Assembly: GCA_001916715.1 (NCBI GenBank)
Contig: MNSZ01000048.1
Span: 40,915 to 104,914 of the forward strand
Reading direction: 5' to 3'
DNA length: 64,000 nt
Origin: Firmicutes bacterium CAG:24053_14
GTDB taxonomy: Bacteria; Bacillota; Clostridia; Oscillospirales; Oscillospiraceae
Translations under genes and position numbers: made by a program
Part shown: piece after piece, positions 1-8,429 of the stretch
Layout: every line of letters begins with the position of its first letter
Position numbering within the stretch: the stretch's first letter is position 1
Notes under the pieces: generated by a model
What the model saw: the letters and a program-made list of their open reading frames with translations, nothing else
Databases searched by the model: none
What the model was told of the DNA's origin: nothing

Positions 1-148
1 CCTTGCATCGGCCGCGTGCTCGACTCTCGATTCGATGCATATTGAAACTCTTGCCGGAACGCTTGCCGGCGACGATACCGCATTTTTGGCGATGAAGGAT
101 AATAAAGCGGCAGAGGATTTCTGCCATGAGATAGAAGAAATGTTCTGA
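1..148 (+). CDS. argR: Arginine repressor ArgR, C-terminal end only
   Basis: The first 148 bases encode the last 48 residues of a protein whose 5' part lies outside the window. The tail contains 'LAGTLAGDDTAFLAM', which matches the arginine-binding and hexamerisation domain of ArgR/AhrC, where the Gly-Asp-Asp-Thr stretch contacts the co-repressor. ArgR senses L-arginine and represses arginine biosynthesis genes. It is followed after 14 nt by recN, the usual argR-recN order of Firmicutes, which supports the call. The DNA-binding domain cannot be seen. Confidence 0.85.
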   Translation, partial: LASAACSTLDSMHIETLAGTLAGDDTAFLAMKDNKAAEDFCHEIEEMF

Positions 149-162
149 TAAAGAGGTCTCCT

Positions 163-1848
163 ATGCTTACACAGCTGCATATTGAAAATATTGCTGTAAT
201 TGAAAAAGCGGATATTGAGTTCGGCAAGGGATTAACCGTTCTGACCGGCGAAACCGGTGCCGGTAAGTCGATCATTGTCGACTCGCTCGGTGCTGTGCTC
301 GGCGCTCGCACAAGCCGCGAGCTTGTGCGCACCGGGGCCGAATACGGCGTTGTGTCGGCGGTTTTTGAAACCGACGCCGCCGCAAAATGGTTCGAGGATA
401 ATGATTTTGAGCCTGAGGACGAGATAATCATACGCCGCAAGATATCTGCCGATGGTAAGAATAATTGCCGTGTTTGCGGAAATCCCGTGACGGTTTCGCA
501 GCTTCGGCAGCTCGGCTCGCTTCTTTTGGATATCCACGGTCAGAATGACGGCCGCCAGCTTATGGACGAAGATTCGCACCTTGCTTACCTCGACGGATTC
601 GGCAAAACATCAAACGAGCTTGCGGCATTTAGTGAGGCTTACAGAGAATATACAGCCTGCAAGCGCGAGATGGACAAGCTGTCCATGGACGAAGCGGAAA
701 AGGAGCGTTTGGCAGACAGTCTGCGTTATCGCATAGAAGAGCTTGAAAATGCTCAGCTCAAAGTGGGCGAGGAGGACGAGCTTATAGCTCGCCGCGACCT
801 TTTGCGAAATTCCGAAAAGCTTACGGAAGCGCTCGACGGAGCATACAGCGCACTGTATGCCTGCGATGAAAACGCAGGCTCGCTTGTCGATGAAGCGTCG
901 GCGCTCATAAGCAAGGCTGCGCTGATATCAGATGAGCTGCGCGAAACGGCCGAAATCATAGGCAACGCGTCGTCATTGATCTATGACGCTGCCGAGCGTA
1001 TCCGCGACTTTCGCGACGGTCTGGAATTCTCGCCTGACGAGTATGACCGCATCGAAACGCGCACAAACCAACTCAGGCGTCTCGGCAGAAAGTATAACGC
1101 TGACGAGGAGGGAATGCTCAAGATACTTGACGATAGCAGGCGTGAGCTTGCTATGCTTGAGTACTCTGACGACATGCTCAAAAAGCTTGAGAAACAGCTT
1201 AATGAGCACAAGGATAATTGCACAAAAAAAGCTGCGGCGCTAACTGTATGCCGCAAAAAAGCTGCCGAAAAGCTTGAAGCGCGCATTTGCAGTGAGCTTC
1301 GTGATCTCAGCATGCCGTCTGTGAGGTTCAAGGTATCCGTTGAACCAATGGAATCCGTACTTGGGTTCGATAAAACAGGCGCCGACGAGGTCAGGTTTCT
1401 TATATCGGCAAATGCCGGCATGGAGCTTGGAAGAATATCAAAAATTGCATCCGGCGGCGAGCTTAGCCGAATAATGCTTGCAATGAAAACCGTATTTTCT
1501 GATAACGACCCTATCGAGACTATGGTGTTTGACGAAATTGACACCGGTGTTTCGGGTGTTGCCGCTCAGCGCGTAGGCGAAAAAATGAGCGATCTCTCGC
1601 GCGGCAAGCAGGTTCTGTGCATAACGCATCTGCCTCAGATCGCAGCCTTGGCCGACAGTCACGATAAGATCGAAAAGGCCGAAAAGGACGGAAAAACCTT
1701 CACTGTCGTAAAAGAGCTTGACCGTCAGGGCAGACGCATGGAGCTTGCAAGGCTCTACGGCGGCGACGTTATCACGGAAACGACCCTTGCCGGAGCCGAG
1801 GAGCAGCTTGCGGCAGCGGATAAATATAAGTTGACAAGAAACGATTAG
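163..1848 (+). CDS. recN: DNA repair protein RecN (SMC-like ATPase)
   Basis: RecN is an SMC-family ATPase that acts early in double-strand-break repair. The 561-residue product has a Walker A motif 'GETGAGKS' at residues 29-36, the RecN-typical 'DIHGQNDGRQLM', a central coiled-coil region rich in Glu, Lys and Leu, an ABC signature 'ASGGELSRIMLAMK' and a Walker B 'MVFDEIDTGVSG'. Length is normal for the family. An 'aagagg' ribosome site precedes the ATG, and the gene follows argR by 14 nt, so the two are probably cotranscribed. The promoter for the next operon is embedded in the last codons. Confidence 0.97.
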   Translation: MLTQLHIENIAVIEKADIEFGKGLTVLTGETGAGKSIIVDSLGAVLGARTSRELVRTGAEYGVVSAVFETDAAAKWFEDNDFEPEDEIIIRRKISADGKNNCRVCGNPVTVSQLRQLGSLLLDIHGQNDGRQLMDEDSHLAYLDGFGKTSNELAAFSEAYREYTACKREMDKLSMDEAEKERLADSLRYRIEELENAQLKVGEEDELIARRDLLRNSEKLTEALDGAYSALYACDENAGSLVDEASALISKAALISDELRETAEIIGNASSLIYDAAERIRDFRDGLEFSPDEYDRIETRTNQLRRLGRKYNADEEGMLKILDDSRRELAMLEYSDDMLKKLEKQLNEHKDNCTKKAAALTVCRKKAAEKLEARICSELRDLSMPSVRFKVSVEPMESVLGFDKTGADEVRFLISANAGMELGRISKIASGGELSRIMLAMKTVFSDNDPIETMVFDEIDTGVSGVAAQRVGEKMSDLSRGKQVLCITHLPQIAALADSHDKIEKAEKDGKTFTVVKELDRQGRRMELARLYGGDVITETTLAGAEEQLAAADKYKLTRND

Positions 1849-1859
1849 TTTAGTATAAT
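1831..1859 (+). promoter_or_regulatory. Sigma-A promoter of the tyrS T-box operon
   Basis: A perfect TTGACA (1831-1836) and TATAAT (1854-1859) are separated by 17 nt. The -35 lies inside the last codons of recN and the -10 just after its stop. Transcription from here would start at the beginning of the T-box leader. Confidence 0.9.
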
Positions 1860-1865
1860 CTCACA

Positions 1866-2117
1866 CGAAAACGCGTTGAAAAGCAGAAGTAATTCATTTT
1901 TTGCTGCACAGAGAGACCCTGTTTGCTGAAAAGGGGAGAGCGAGGATGAATGAATACGGCTTGGAGCGGCTCCCTGAAACTGTCAGTAGGCGATGACGGG
2001 TGCGCCCGATACAGCGCGTGAGTCATGCACTCACCGAGGCTTTATTCGTGAGAATGGAGCATATAGAGGTGGTACCGCGTTTACAACGCCCTCTGTCTTA
2101 GGACAGGGGGCTTTTTT
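1866..2117 (+). promoter_or_regulatory. Tyrosine-specific T-box riboswitch
   Basis: The leader between the promoter and the first gene has the T-box hallmarks: an 'agaga' and 'gctgaaaa' Stem I pattern, a 'gaatac' specifier-loop sequence with a TAC tyrosine codon at 1955-1957, and the T-box sequence 'gaggtggtaccgcg' at 2067-2080. It ends in an intrinsic terminator (2088-2117). Uncharged tRNA-Tyr should stabilise the antiterminator and let RNA polymerase continue. The TAC specifier agrees with tyrS being the second gene downstream. Confidence 0.93.
2088..2117 (+). terminator. T-box terminator hairpin
   Basis: The arms gccctctgtc (2088-2097) and gacagggggc (2102-2111) form a 10-bp stem with one G-U pair and a 4-nt loop, followed by six T residues. 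This is the off-state structure competing with the T-box antiterminator. Confidence 0.9.
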
Positions 2118-2130
2118 ACAGGAGGCAGCT

Positions 2131-2523
2131 ATGGATATTGGACAACGAGCATTGGATTACCACAAAAGCGGTTATAACTGCGCACAGTCGGTTTTTGCCG
2201 CGTGCTGCGAGTATACCGGTATGGACGAGAAAACCGCGCTTGCACTTTCCGCAGGCTTTGGCGGCGGCGCGAGAAGCGGCGAGCTTTGCGGAGCGGTCAC
2301 CGGCGCCATAATGGCCGAAGGACTCGTTTTCCCGTTTAACGACGGTCAGGATACCGAGGCAAAGGATAAGATCGCAGCTATTGCAAAGCAGTGTGTTGCC
2401 ATTGCACGCGAAAAGTACGGCTATGTGCGCTGCGCAGATCTAAAGGGCAATATAAATTGCAGTGAAATAATTGCATTCATGGCCAAAACGGCCGAAGATA
2501 TAATGAAAAAGGAGAAAAACTAA
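2131..2523 (+). CDS. C_GCAxxG_C_C family protein
   Basis: This 130-residue protein has the pattern that names its family: 'GYNCAQSVFAACC' followed by 'GFGGGARSGELCGAVTGA'. The conserved cysteines suggest metal or Fe-S binding or redox chemistry, but the biochemical role is not established. I chose the ATG at 2131 because it follows an 'aggaggcagct' ribosome site and lies just after the T-box terminator; a longer reading would start inside the riboswitch. It overlaps tyrS by one base (TAATG), so both are under the same tyrosine T-box, hinting at a link to tyrosine or tRNA metabolism. Confidence 0.85.
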   Translation: MDIGQRALDYHKSGYNCAQSVFAACCEYTGMDEKTALALSAGFGGGARSGELCGAVTGAIMAEGLVFPFNDGQDTEAKDKIAAIAKQCVAIAREKYGYVRCADLKGNINCSEIIAFMAKTAEDIMKKEKN

Positions 2524-3743
2524 TGGGTATTTACGAAGAATTGGTCGAAAGAGGGCTTATCGCGCAGGTAACCAATGAAGATCAGATAAAAGACATGATC
2601 AATAACGGCAAAGCCACGTTTTACATCGGCTTTGACTGCACCGCCGACTCTCTGCACGTCGGTCACTTCATGGCTCTGTGTCTTATGAAGCGCCTGCAGA
2701 TGGCAGGAAACCGCCCTATCGCTCTTATAGGCGACGGTACTACGCTCATCGGTGATCCCTCCGGCAGAACCGATATGCGCCAGATGCTCACCGAGGAGAC
2801 AATAGCACACAATGCCGAGTGCTTTAAGAAGCAGATGGAGAAATTCATTGACTTCTCCGAGGGCAAGGCTATAATGCTTCGCAACTCCGAATGGCTCAAG
2901 CCGCTTAACTACATTGAGCTTCTTCGCGAGGTCGGTGCATGCTTCTCGGTAAACAACATGCTTCGCGCCGAGTGCTACAAGCAGCGCATGGAAAAGGGCC
3001 TCAGCTTCCTTGAGTTTAACTACATGATAATGCAGAGCTACGACTTCTACTACATGTTCCAGCACTACGGCTGCAATATGCAGTTTGGCGGCAACGATCA
3101 GTGGTCGAATATGCTCGGCGGCACAGAGCTTATTCGCCGCAAGCTCGGCAAGGATGCTCACGCAATGACCATCACGCTTCTGCTCAACTCCGAGGGCAAA
3201 AAGATGGGCAAAACCGCGGCCGGCGCTGTATGGCTTGATCCCAACAAGACCTCGCCCTACGATTTCTATCAGTACTGGCGCAATGTTGACGATGCCGACG
3301 TTCTCAAGTGCCTGCGTATGCTGACCTTCCTGCCGCTCGAGCAGATCAACAAGATGGACAGCTGGGAAGGCTCTCAGCTTAACAAAGCAAAAGAAATTCT
3401 TGCATTCGAGCTTACCTCACTTGTTCACGGCGAAGAAGAGGCAAAGAAGGCCGAGGCTTCGGCAAAGGCTCTGTTCGGCTGCGGTGCGTCCGGCGAAATG
3501 CCGACGACCGAGCTTTCGGAAACAGATCTTGCAGACGGCGCTATTGATATCATGAGCGCGCTCGTTCTCACCGGCCTTTGCTCTTCAAAGTCGGAAGCTC
3601 GCCGCAATATCCAGCAGGGCGGCATTTCCGCAAATGACGAGAAGGTAAGCGATATCGGCCGCAGTTTCACGACAGACGACCTCAAAGCCGGCGTAGTTCT
3701 GAAGCGCGGCAAGAAAAACTTCAACAAAATTATTCTCAAGTAA
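2523..3743 (+). CDS. tyrS: Tyrosyl-tRNA synthetase
   Basis: TyrS attaches tyrosine to tRNA-Tyr in the cytoplasm. The 406-residue protein is a class I synthetase with a HIGH-type motif 'HVGH' at residues 45-48 and a KMSKS-type motif 'KMGKT' at 227-231, and a C-terminal S4 RNA-binding domain (around 340-400, 'SSKSEARRNIQQGGI'). The 'GFDCTADSLHVGH' and 'GGNDQWSNM' stretches are typical of bacterial TyrS. The start codon overlaps the stop of the upstream gene and follows 'aaggag'. Expression is controlled by the upstream tyrosine T-box. Confidence 0.97.
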   Translation: MGIYEELVERGLIAQVTNEDQIKDMINNGKATFYIGFDCTADSLHVGHFMALCLMKRLQMAGNRPIALIGDGTTLIGDPSGRTDMRQMLTEETIAHNAECFKKQMEKFIDFSEGKAIMLRNSEWLKPLNYIELLREVGACFSVNNMLRAECYKQRMEKGLSFLEFNYMIMQSYDFYYMFQHYGCNMQFGGNDQWSNMLGGTELIRRKLGKDAHAMTITLLLNSEGKKMGKTAAGAVWLDPNKTSPYDFYQYWRNVDDADVLKCLRMLTFLPLEQINKMDSWEGSQLNKAKEILAFELTSLVHGEEEAKKAEASAKALFGCGASGEMPTTELSETDLADGAIDIMSALVLTGLCSSKSEARRNIQQGGISANDEKVSDIGRSFTTDDLKAGVVLKRGKKNFNKIILK

Positions 3744-3754
3744 GGTGGATCGGC

Positions 3755-4225
3755 ATGTCCATAGAAAAAGGCAGAGCATATTTCAGACAGTTCGGAATGG
3801 AAGACAGAGTGCGTGAGTTCGATGTTTCAAGTGCAACGGTCGAGCTTGCAGCGCTTGCGCTCGGTGTTGAAGGCGCAAGGATTGCAAAGACACTCTCTTT
3901 CAAAAAGGATGATAGCTGTATCCTGATCCTCGCAGCAGGCGACGCAAGGATCGACAACCACAAGTTCAAGGATAAATTCCACATGAAGGCCAAAATGCTC
4001 GCACCCGAAGAGGTTCTTAGTATAGTCGGCCATCCTGTTGGCGGCGTGTGCCCATTTGGCATAAACGATGGTATCGACGTTTATCTTGACGAAAGCCTCA
4101 AGCGCTTTGAAACCGTGTTCCCGGCGGTCGGAAGCGCAAACAGCGCAATTGAGCTTGATCTTGATGAGCTGTATAAATACTCAAATGCCATCGAGTGGAT
4201 CGATGTCTGTAAGCTCCCCGAATAG
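3755..4225 (+). CDS. YbaK/EbsC-type aminoacyl-tRNA deacylase
   Basis: The 156-residue product resembles YbaK/ProX single-domain editing enzymes that hydrolyse mischarged tRNA (for YbaK, Cys-tRNA-Pro). Supporting features are 'RIAKTLSFK', which carries the conserved Lys, and 'GHPVGGVCPFGI', the glycine-rich loop of the family. Length fits a free-standing editing domain. It starts 11 nt after tyrS behind 'aaggtgg' and probably belongs to the same transcript, a sensible pairing of charging and proofreading. The exact tRNA substrate cannot be told from sequence. Confidence 0.88.
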   Translation: MSIEKGRAYFRQFGMEDRVREFDVSSATVELAALALGVEGARIAKTLSFKKDDSCILILAAGDARIDNHKFKDKFHMKAKMLAPEEVLSIVGHPVGGVCPFGINDGIDVYLDESLKRFETVFPAVGSANSAIELDLDELYKYSNAIEWIDVCKLPE

Positions 4226-4236
4226 TAAATAATATT

Positions 4237-4276
4237 AATAGCAGAAGGAAATCACGGTTTCCCTCTGCTATTTTAC
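4237..4276 (+). terminator. Intrinsic terminator after the tyrS operon
   Basis: The arms aatagcagaaggaaa and tttccctctgctatt form a 15-bp stem with one mismatch and a short loop, followed by a T-rich stretch (ttttacttt). Confidence 0.85.
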
Positions 4277-4286
4277 TTTGTAGCTC

Positions 4287-4315
4287 TTGTAATTCATACA
4301 AAATTGCTGTATAAT
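4287..4315 (+). promoter_or_regulatory. Sigma-A promoter of rpe-recR
   Basis: TTGTAA (4287-4292) and TATAAT (4310-4315) are 17 nt apart, directly after the preceding terminator. Confidence 0.75.
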
Positions 4316-4325
4316 GTTTATAATT

Positions 4326-4380
4326 GTGCGCAGACCGGGGGCACCGCAGCGCCCCCGTATATAAAAGCGGCTGTGCGCAC
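4326..4380 (+). promoter_or_regulatory. Structured 5' leader of rpe
   Basis: Just after the promoter, GTGCGC (4326-4331) can pair with GCGCAC (4375-4380), enclosing a CGGGGGC/GCCCCCG hairpin (4336-4342 with 4351-4357). There is no T-run, so it is not an intrinsic terminator. It would fold in the 5' untranslated region of rpe; function unknown. Confidence 0.5.
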
Positions 4381-4428
4381 TTTACCGCTGCAACATTTTA
4401 TGCCGCCTGCTTTTCCGAGGTTATTGAT

Positions 4429-5082
4429 ATGATAAAGATTGCGCCCTCGATCCTCTCTGCCGATTTCACGAAGCTCGGTGCCGAGATTGAAGATATACGT
4501 TCTGCCGGTGCGGAATATGTTCATTTTGATGTTATGGACGGATTTTTTGTCCCTAACATTTCAATCGGCATTCCCGTTTTGAAGTCTGTGCGGAAAATGA
4601 CCGAGATGTTTCTCGACGTTCATCTGATGATCGATAAGCCTGTCAGATACGCAAAGGCTTTTTGCGATGCCGGCGCCGATCTTGTCATGTTCCATGTCGA
4701 GGCAGACTCTTATCAGAACATATCTGATGCTATTGATATCATTAAGGAAAACGGGAAAAAGGCCGGCCTTGCGCTCAAGCCGAGAACGCCTGCGAGCGTA
4801 CTGTACCCGTTTATAGATCGACTCGATATGGCTCTGGTCATGACGGTAGAACCGGGCTTCGGTGGGCAGAGCTTTATGCATGATCAGCTGCCTAAGATAG
4901 CCGAGCTTAGACATGAGATAGATATAAGGGAGCTTGCCTGCGAGCTGGAGGTTGATGGCGGCGTTGATCCCGTGACGGCAAAGCTCGTAAAAGATGCCGG
5001 AGCCACTGTTCTTGTTGCCGGAAGCGCCGTTTTCGGAAAGCCGGACAGGAAAGCACAAATTGATGCGATCAGAAACGCATAA
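4429..5082 (+). CDS. rpe: Ribulose-phosphate 3-epimerase
   Basis: Rpe interconverts ribulose 5-phosphate and xylulose 5-phosphate in the pentose phosphate pathway. The 217-residue TIM barrel begins 'MIKIAPSILSADF', has the metal-binding 'VHFDVMDG' and 'DVHLMI' segments, the catalytic-loop 'MTVEPGFGGQSF' and the phosphate-binding 'VDGGV'. A longer reading from 4324 adds about 35 residues with no family match, so I place the start at 4429, behind 'gagg'. A sigma-A promoter and structured leader lie upstream; recR follows by 22 nt. Confidence 0.95.
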   Translation: MIKIAPSILSADFTKLGAEIEDIRSAGAEYVHFDVMDGFFVPNISIGIPVLKSVRKMTEMFLDVHLMIDKPVRYAKAFCDAGADLVMFHVEADSYQNISDAIDIIKENGKKAGLALKPRTPASVLYPFIDRLDMALVMTVEPGFGGQSFMHDQLPKIAELRHEIDIRELACELEVDGGVDPVTAKLVKDAGATVLVAGSAVFGKPDRKAQIDAIRNA

Positions 5083-5104
5083 ACACTTATTGGAGATAAT
5101 ATAA

Positions 5105-5710
5105 ATGCCGTTTTTCCCTGCTTCACTTGAAAACCTGATAGATAAATTTGCATCTCTCCCCGGTATCGGCCGCAAAAGCGCGCAGAGACTTGCGTTCCAC
5201 GTTCTTTCGTTGCCGGAGGGCGAGGGTGAAAGCTTTGCAAACGCGATTTTGGAAGCAAGGAAGAATGTATGCTGCTGCAAAATATGCCAGAACCTTACCG
5301 AGGGTGAGGTGTGTTCTGTTTGCTCAAGCACCAAGCGCGACAAAAGCATCGTATGCGTTGTCTCCGAGCCTCGCGACGTATTGTCAATCGAGCGCAGCCA
5401 TGAGTATAATGGCGTGTATCATGTTCTGCACGGTGTTCTTTCGCCCATAAGTCATGTCGGTCCCGACGATATTCGCATAAGCGAGCTTATACATCGCGTC
5501 GCTGCCGATAACAGCGAGATCAAAGAGATAATCATGGCAACAAACCCCGACACGGAGGGCGAGGCTACCGCCATGTATATTTCGCGCCTTTTGAAGCCGT
5601 TTGACGTTAAGGTGACGCGTCTTGCATACGGTATCCCTGTCGGTTCAAATCTTGAGTTTGCCGATGATGCTACACTTCTTCGCGCCCTCGAGGGCAGAAT
5701 TGAAATGTGA
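5105..5710 (+). CDS. recR: Recombination protein RecR
   Basis: RecR works with RecF and RecO to load RecA at single-strand gaps. The 201-residue protein has an N-terminal helix-hairpin-helix ('LPGIGRKSAQRLAFHV'), a four-cysteine zinc finger ('CCKICQNLTEGEVCSVC', about residues 57-73) and a Toprim domain ('ICVVSEPRDVLSIE'). Length is typical. It lies downstream of rpe rather than dnaX, which is unusual, and ahead of rnjA after a 152-nt gap holding a structured leader. Confidence 0.97.
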   Translation: MPFFPASLENLIDKFASLPGIGRKSAQRLAFHVLSLPEGEGESFANAILEARKNVCCCKICQNLTEGEVCSVCSSTKRDKSIVCVVSEPRDVLSIERSHEYNGVYHVLHGVLSPISHVGPDDIRISELIHRVAADNSEIKEIIMATNPDTEGEATAMYISRLLKPFDVKVTRLAYGIPVGSNLEFADDATLLRALEGRIEM

Positions 5711-5775
5711 TAAACAGGTTATAATTCCTGTACGATAAAAATTACTACATACCGAATATTAGAGGGGGAAAGCTT

Positions 5776-5808
5776 CACGGCACGCTGCGTATCGGGGCAG
5801 TTGTCGTG
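5776..5808 (+). promoter_or_regulatory. Possible structured leader of rnjA
   Basis: In the 152-nt gap between recR and rnjA, CACGGCA (5776-5782) can pair with TGTCGTG (5802-5808) with one G-U pair, enclosing a CTGC/GCAG stem (5785-5788 with 5797-5800). A TATAAT-like box occurs near 5720 without a clear -35. I do not recognise a known RNA family. Confidence 0.35.
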
Positions 5809-5862
5809 AGGGTCCCTTTACTTTGCGTTTTCGGAAATAATCACTCAAATGGAGGTTAATAT

Positions 5863-7521
5863 ATGACTCATAAGCTTAAAATCATTCCCCTTGGCGGTCT
5901 TGGAGAGATCGGCAAGAATATGACAGCCATTGAATTTGGCACGGATATAATCGTTGTTGACTGCGGACTTGGCTTTCCGGACGAGGATATGTACGGCATT
6001 GATATTGTTATTCCCGACATTTCTTATCTCAAAGCCAACGCCGAAAAGGTGCGCGGCATTGTTATAACCCACGGGCACGAGGATCACATCGGCGCAGTGC
6101 CTTACGTTATTCATGACCTGAACGTTCCCATATACGCGACTCCGCTCACTGCGGCGCTTATTGAGCTCAAGCTCGAAGAGCACGATCTGCTGTACAATAC
6201 GCAGATATTCACCAAAAAAGCCGGCGATGTATTCCGCCTTGGCTGCTTCAGCGTTGAGTTTATTGCAGTTAACCACAGCATTGCAGACGCTGTTGCTCTT
6301 GCGATAAAAACGCCTATCGGAACGATCGTGCACACAGGCGACTTTAAGATAGACCTTACGCCGGTTCAGGGCAAGGTTATCGATCTGCCACGCTTCGGCC
6401 AGCTTGGAAACGAGGGTGTACTCGCACTGCTTAGCGACTCTACAAACGTGGAAAAGCCGGGTCTGTCCGCATCCGAGCGCAAGGTCGGCGAAACTTTCGA
6501 TAAGCTGTTTAAAAACTGCGATCAGCGTATTATCATAACGACATTTGCGTCTAATGTTCACAGATTGCAGCAAATAATCGACGTTGCCGCAAAATATAAG
6601 CGCAAGGTTGCGATCACCGGGCGCAGTATGGAAAACATTCTTCGTGTCGCAACAGTTTTGGGATATCTCAACGCGCCGGAAAACGTGCTTGTTGACCTTG
6701 CTCAGATCAATAAGCTGCCCAAGGATAAGGTCGTAATAATCTCGACCGGCTCGCAGGGCGAGACTATGTCCGCTCTGTATCGCATGGCTTTTTCGGAGCA
6801 CAGGCAGATAAACATTGCCCCCGGCGACAGGGTCATAATATCCGCATCCGCAATTCCGGGCAATGAAAACATGATCAGCAAGGTCATCGACGAGCTGTTC
6901 CACAAGGGCGCCGAGGTCATTTATGACCGCAACACCGCGCTTCACGTTTCCGGTCACGCCTCTCAGGAGGAGCAGAAGATGATGCTGGCGCTGGTTCGCC
7001 CGAAATTTTTTATCCCCGTTCACGGCGAATACCGCATGCTCGTAAAGCATGCCGAGCTTGGCCGCCTTATGGGCGTTGATCCGAAAAATGTTGTCATTGC
7101 CGAAAACGGCAAGATAATTGAGATTTCAAAGAAAAGCGTCAAGCTCAACGGCTCGGTCCAGTCCGGCGCCGTTATGGTTGACGGCATGGGCGTTGGCGAC
7201 GTCGGCAGCGTCGTAATGCGCGACAGGCACAGACTTGCCGAGGACGGCATGGTCGTCATCGTTGTCACGCTTTCCTCCTGGGATAATGCAATGCTGTCCG
7301 ATCCGGAAATACTCACTCGCGGCTTTGTCTATGTTAAGGAATCAGAAGACATGCTTGAGGAGCTAAAGCGCGTTACAAAGGAAACCGTTCTTGCATGTGA
7401 AGAGAGCGGAGTTAAAGATTGGTCCGCGATAAAAAGCAGGATAAAGAGCAACGTTTCGTCTTATCTTTATAAGACCACCAAGCGCAGTCCCATGATTCTG
7501 CCGCTTATTTCAGAGGTATAA
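5863..7521 (+). CDS. rnjA: Ribonuclease J
   Basis: RNase J is a metallo-beta-lactamase/beta-CASP nuclease with 5' exonuclease and endonuclease activity in mRNA decay and RNA maturation. The 552-residue protein has the zinc-binding 'THGHEDH' (H70, H72, D74, H75), 'VHTGDFKID' for the next metal ligands, a beta-CASP domain, 'HVSGHAS' and 'FFIPVHGEYRML' for the remaining motifs, and a C-terminal dimerisation region. Length is normal. The start follows 'ggaggttaatat'. The next gene overlaps the stop by one base. Confidence 0.95.
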   Translation: MTHKLKIIPLGGLGEIGKNMTAIEFGTDIIVVDCGLGFPDEDMYGIDIVIPDISYLKANAEKVRGIVITHGHEDHIGAVPYVIHDLNVPIYATPLTAALIELKLEEHDLLYNTQIFTKKAGDVFRLGCFSVEFIAVNHSIADAVALAIKTPIGTIVHTGDFKIDLTPVQGKVIDLPRFGQLGNEGVLALLSDSTNVEKPGLSASERKVGETFDKLFKNCDQRIIITTFASNVHRLQQIIDVAAKYKRKVAITGRSMENILRVATVLGYLNAPENVLVDLAQINKLPKDKVVIISTGSQGETMSALYRMAFSEHRQINIAPGDRVIISASAIPGNENMISKVIDELFHKGAEVIYDRNTALHVSGHASQEEQKMMLALVRPKFFIPVHGEYRMLVKHAELGRLMGVDPKNVVIAENGKIIEISKKSVKLNGSVQSGAVMVDGMGVGDVGSVVMRDRHRLAEDGMVVIVVTLSSWDNAMLSDPEILTRGFVYVKESEDMLEELKRVTKETVLACEESGVKDWSAIKSRIKSNVSSYLYKTTKRSPMILPLISEV

Positions 7522-8429
7522 TGAGCGTTCCTGTTTTTGATTGTCACTGCGATACAGCCACGCACGCACTTGAAAAGGGCGAGATATTGCGCCGCAATAA
7601 AATGCAGCTTGATCTCGAACGGCTCGCGGCATACGCTCCGGCAGGTCAGGTATTCGCGATCTGCGCCGTTGACGATCCTGATCCCGTCGCCTTTGCAGAC
7701 AGGTCGATTGCGTTTTTCCTGCGTCAGATAGAAAAAAATTCAGACATAGCAAAGCTGTGCCTGAATTTTCAGGATATAGTTGCGGCGGAGAACGATGGTA
7801 AGATTGCAGCGCTTATTTCAATAGAGGGTGCTGAGCAGATATCTGACATAGACTCTGCATATGACCACGGCGTGCGCATTGTTCATCTTACATGGAACCA
7901 TGATAATTTGCTCTGCGGTGCTGCCATGGACGGAGGTACCGGGCTTACGAATAAAGGCCGGCAGTTTGTTATGCGAGCGCAGGAGCTTGGAATAATGCTC
8001 GATATGTCTCATATATCCGAACGCGGATTCTGGGATACGCTCGAGATAAGCACGCGCCCCGTTATTGCAGGGCATTCAAACTCAAAAGCAGTCTGCAACG
8101 TTCCGCGCAATCTCAGTGACGAGCAGTTTGCGGCATTGGTTCGCCGGGGCGGCGGAGCAGGGATCAACCTATATCCCGAATTTCTCGGCCTCGGACGCGA
8201 TATTGACGCTGTTTTTGCGCATATCGATCACTTTATGTCCCTCGGCGGCGAAAGGTCTGTATTCCTCGGCTGTGACCTTGACGGTATTGAAGAAACGCCG
8301 CGCGGCATAAGCGGCGTTCAGGATCTCGGCAAAATATACGAAACGCTGCTCAGGCACAATTATTCCGAGCAGCTTGTTTGTGATATTTTCAGGAATAATA
8401 TTCTTAAAGTTATGGAGAAGGCGCTGTGA
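7521..8429 (+). CDS. Membrane-dipeptidase family (M19) peptidase
   Basis: This 302-residue enzyme belongs to the renal-dipeptidase family of zinc metallopeptidases that cleave dipeptides, including some D-amino-acid ones. Seen in sequence: the metal-binding 'FDCHCDT' near the N-terminus, 'SIEGAEQI' with the bridging Glu, 'LTWNHDN', and 'MLDMSHISERGFWD' and 'PVIAGHSNSKAV' with the further His ligands. No signal peptide is present, so it is probably cytoplasmic. Its ATG overlaps the rnjA stop, suggesting cotranscription. The substrate cannot be inferred. Confidence 0.9.
   Translation: MSVPVFDCHCDTATHALEKGEILRRNKMQLDLERLAAYAPAGQVFAICAVDDPDPVAFADRSIAFFLRQIEKNSDIAKLCLNFQDIVAAENDGKIAALISIEGAEQISDIDSAYDHGVRIVHLTWNHDNLLCGAAMDGGTGLTNKGRQFVMRAQELGIMLDMSHISERGFWDTLEISTRPVIAGHSNSKAVCNVPRNLSDEQFAALVRRGGGAGINLYPEFLGLGRDIDAVFAHIDHFMSLGGERSVFLGCDLDGIEETPRGISGVQDLGKIYETLLRHNYSEQLVCDIFRNNILKVMEKAL

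Noticed and set aside
1993..2130. N-terminal extension of the C_GCAxxG_C_C protein
   Set aside because: The extension is the T-box riboswitch and its terminator; the family start and ribosome site are at 2131.
5845..7050. 401-codon open frame on the minus strand
   Set aside because: It is the antisense shadow of rnjA, has no family resemblance and no ribosome site.
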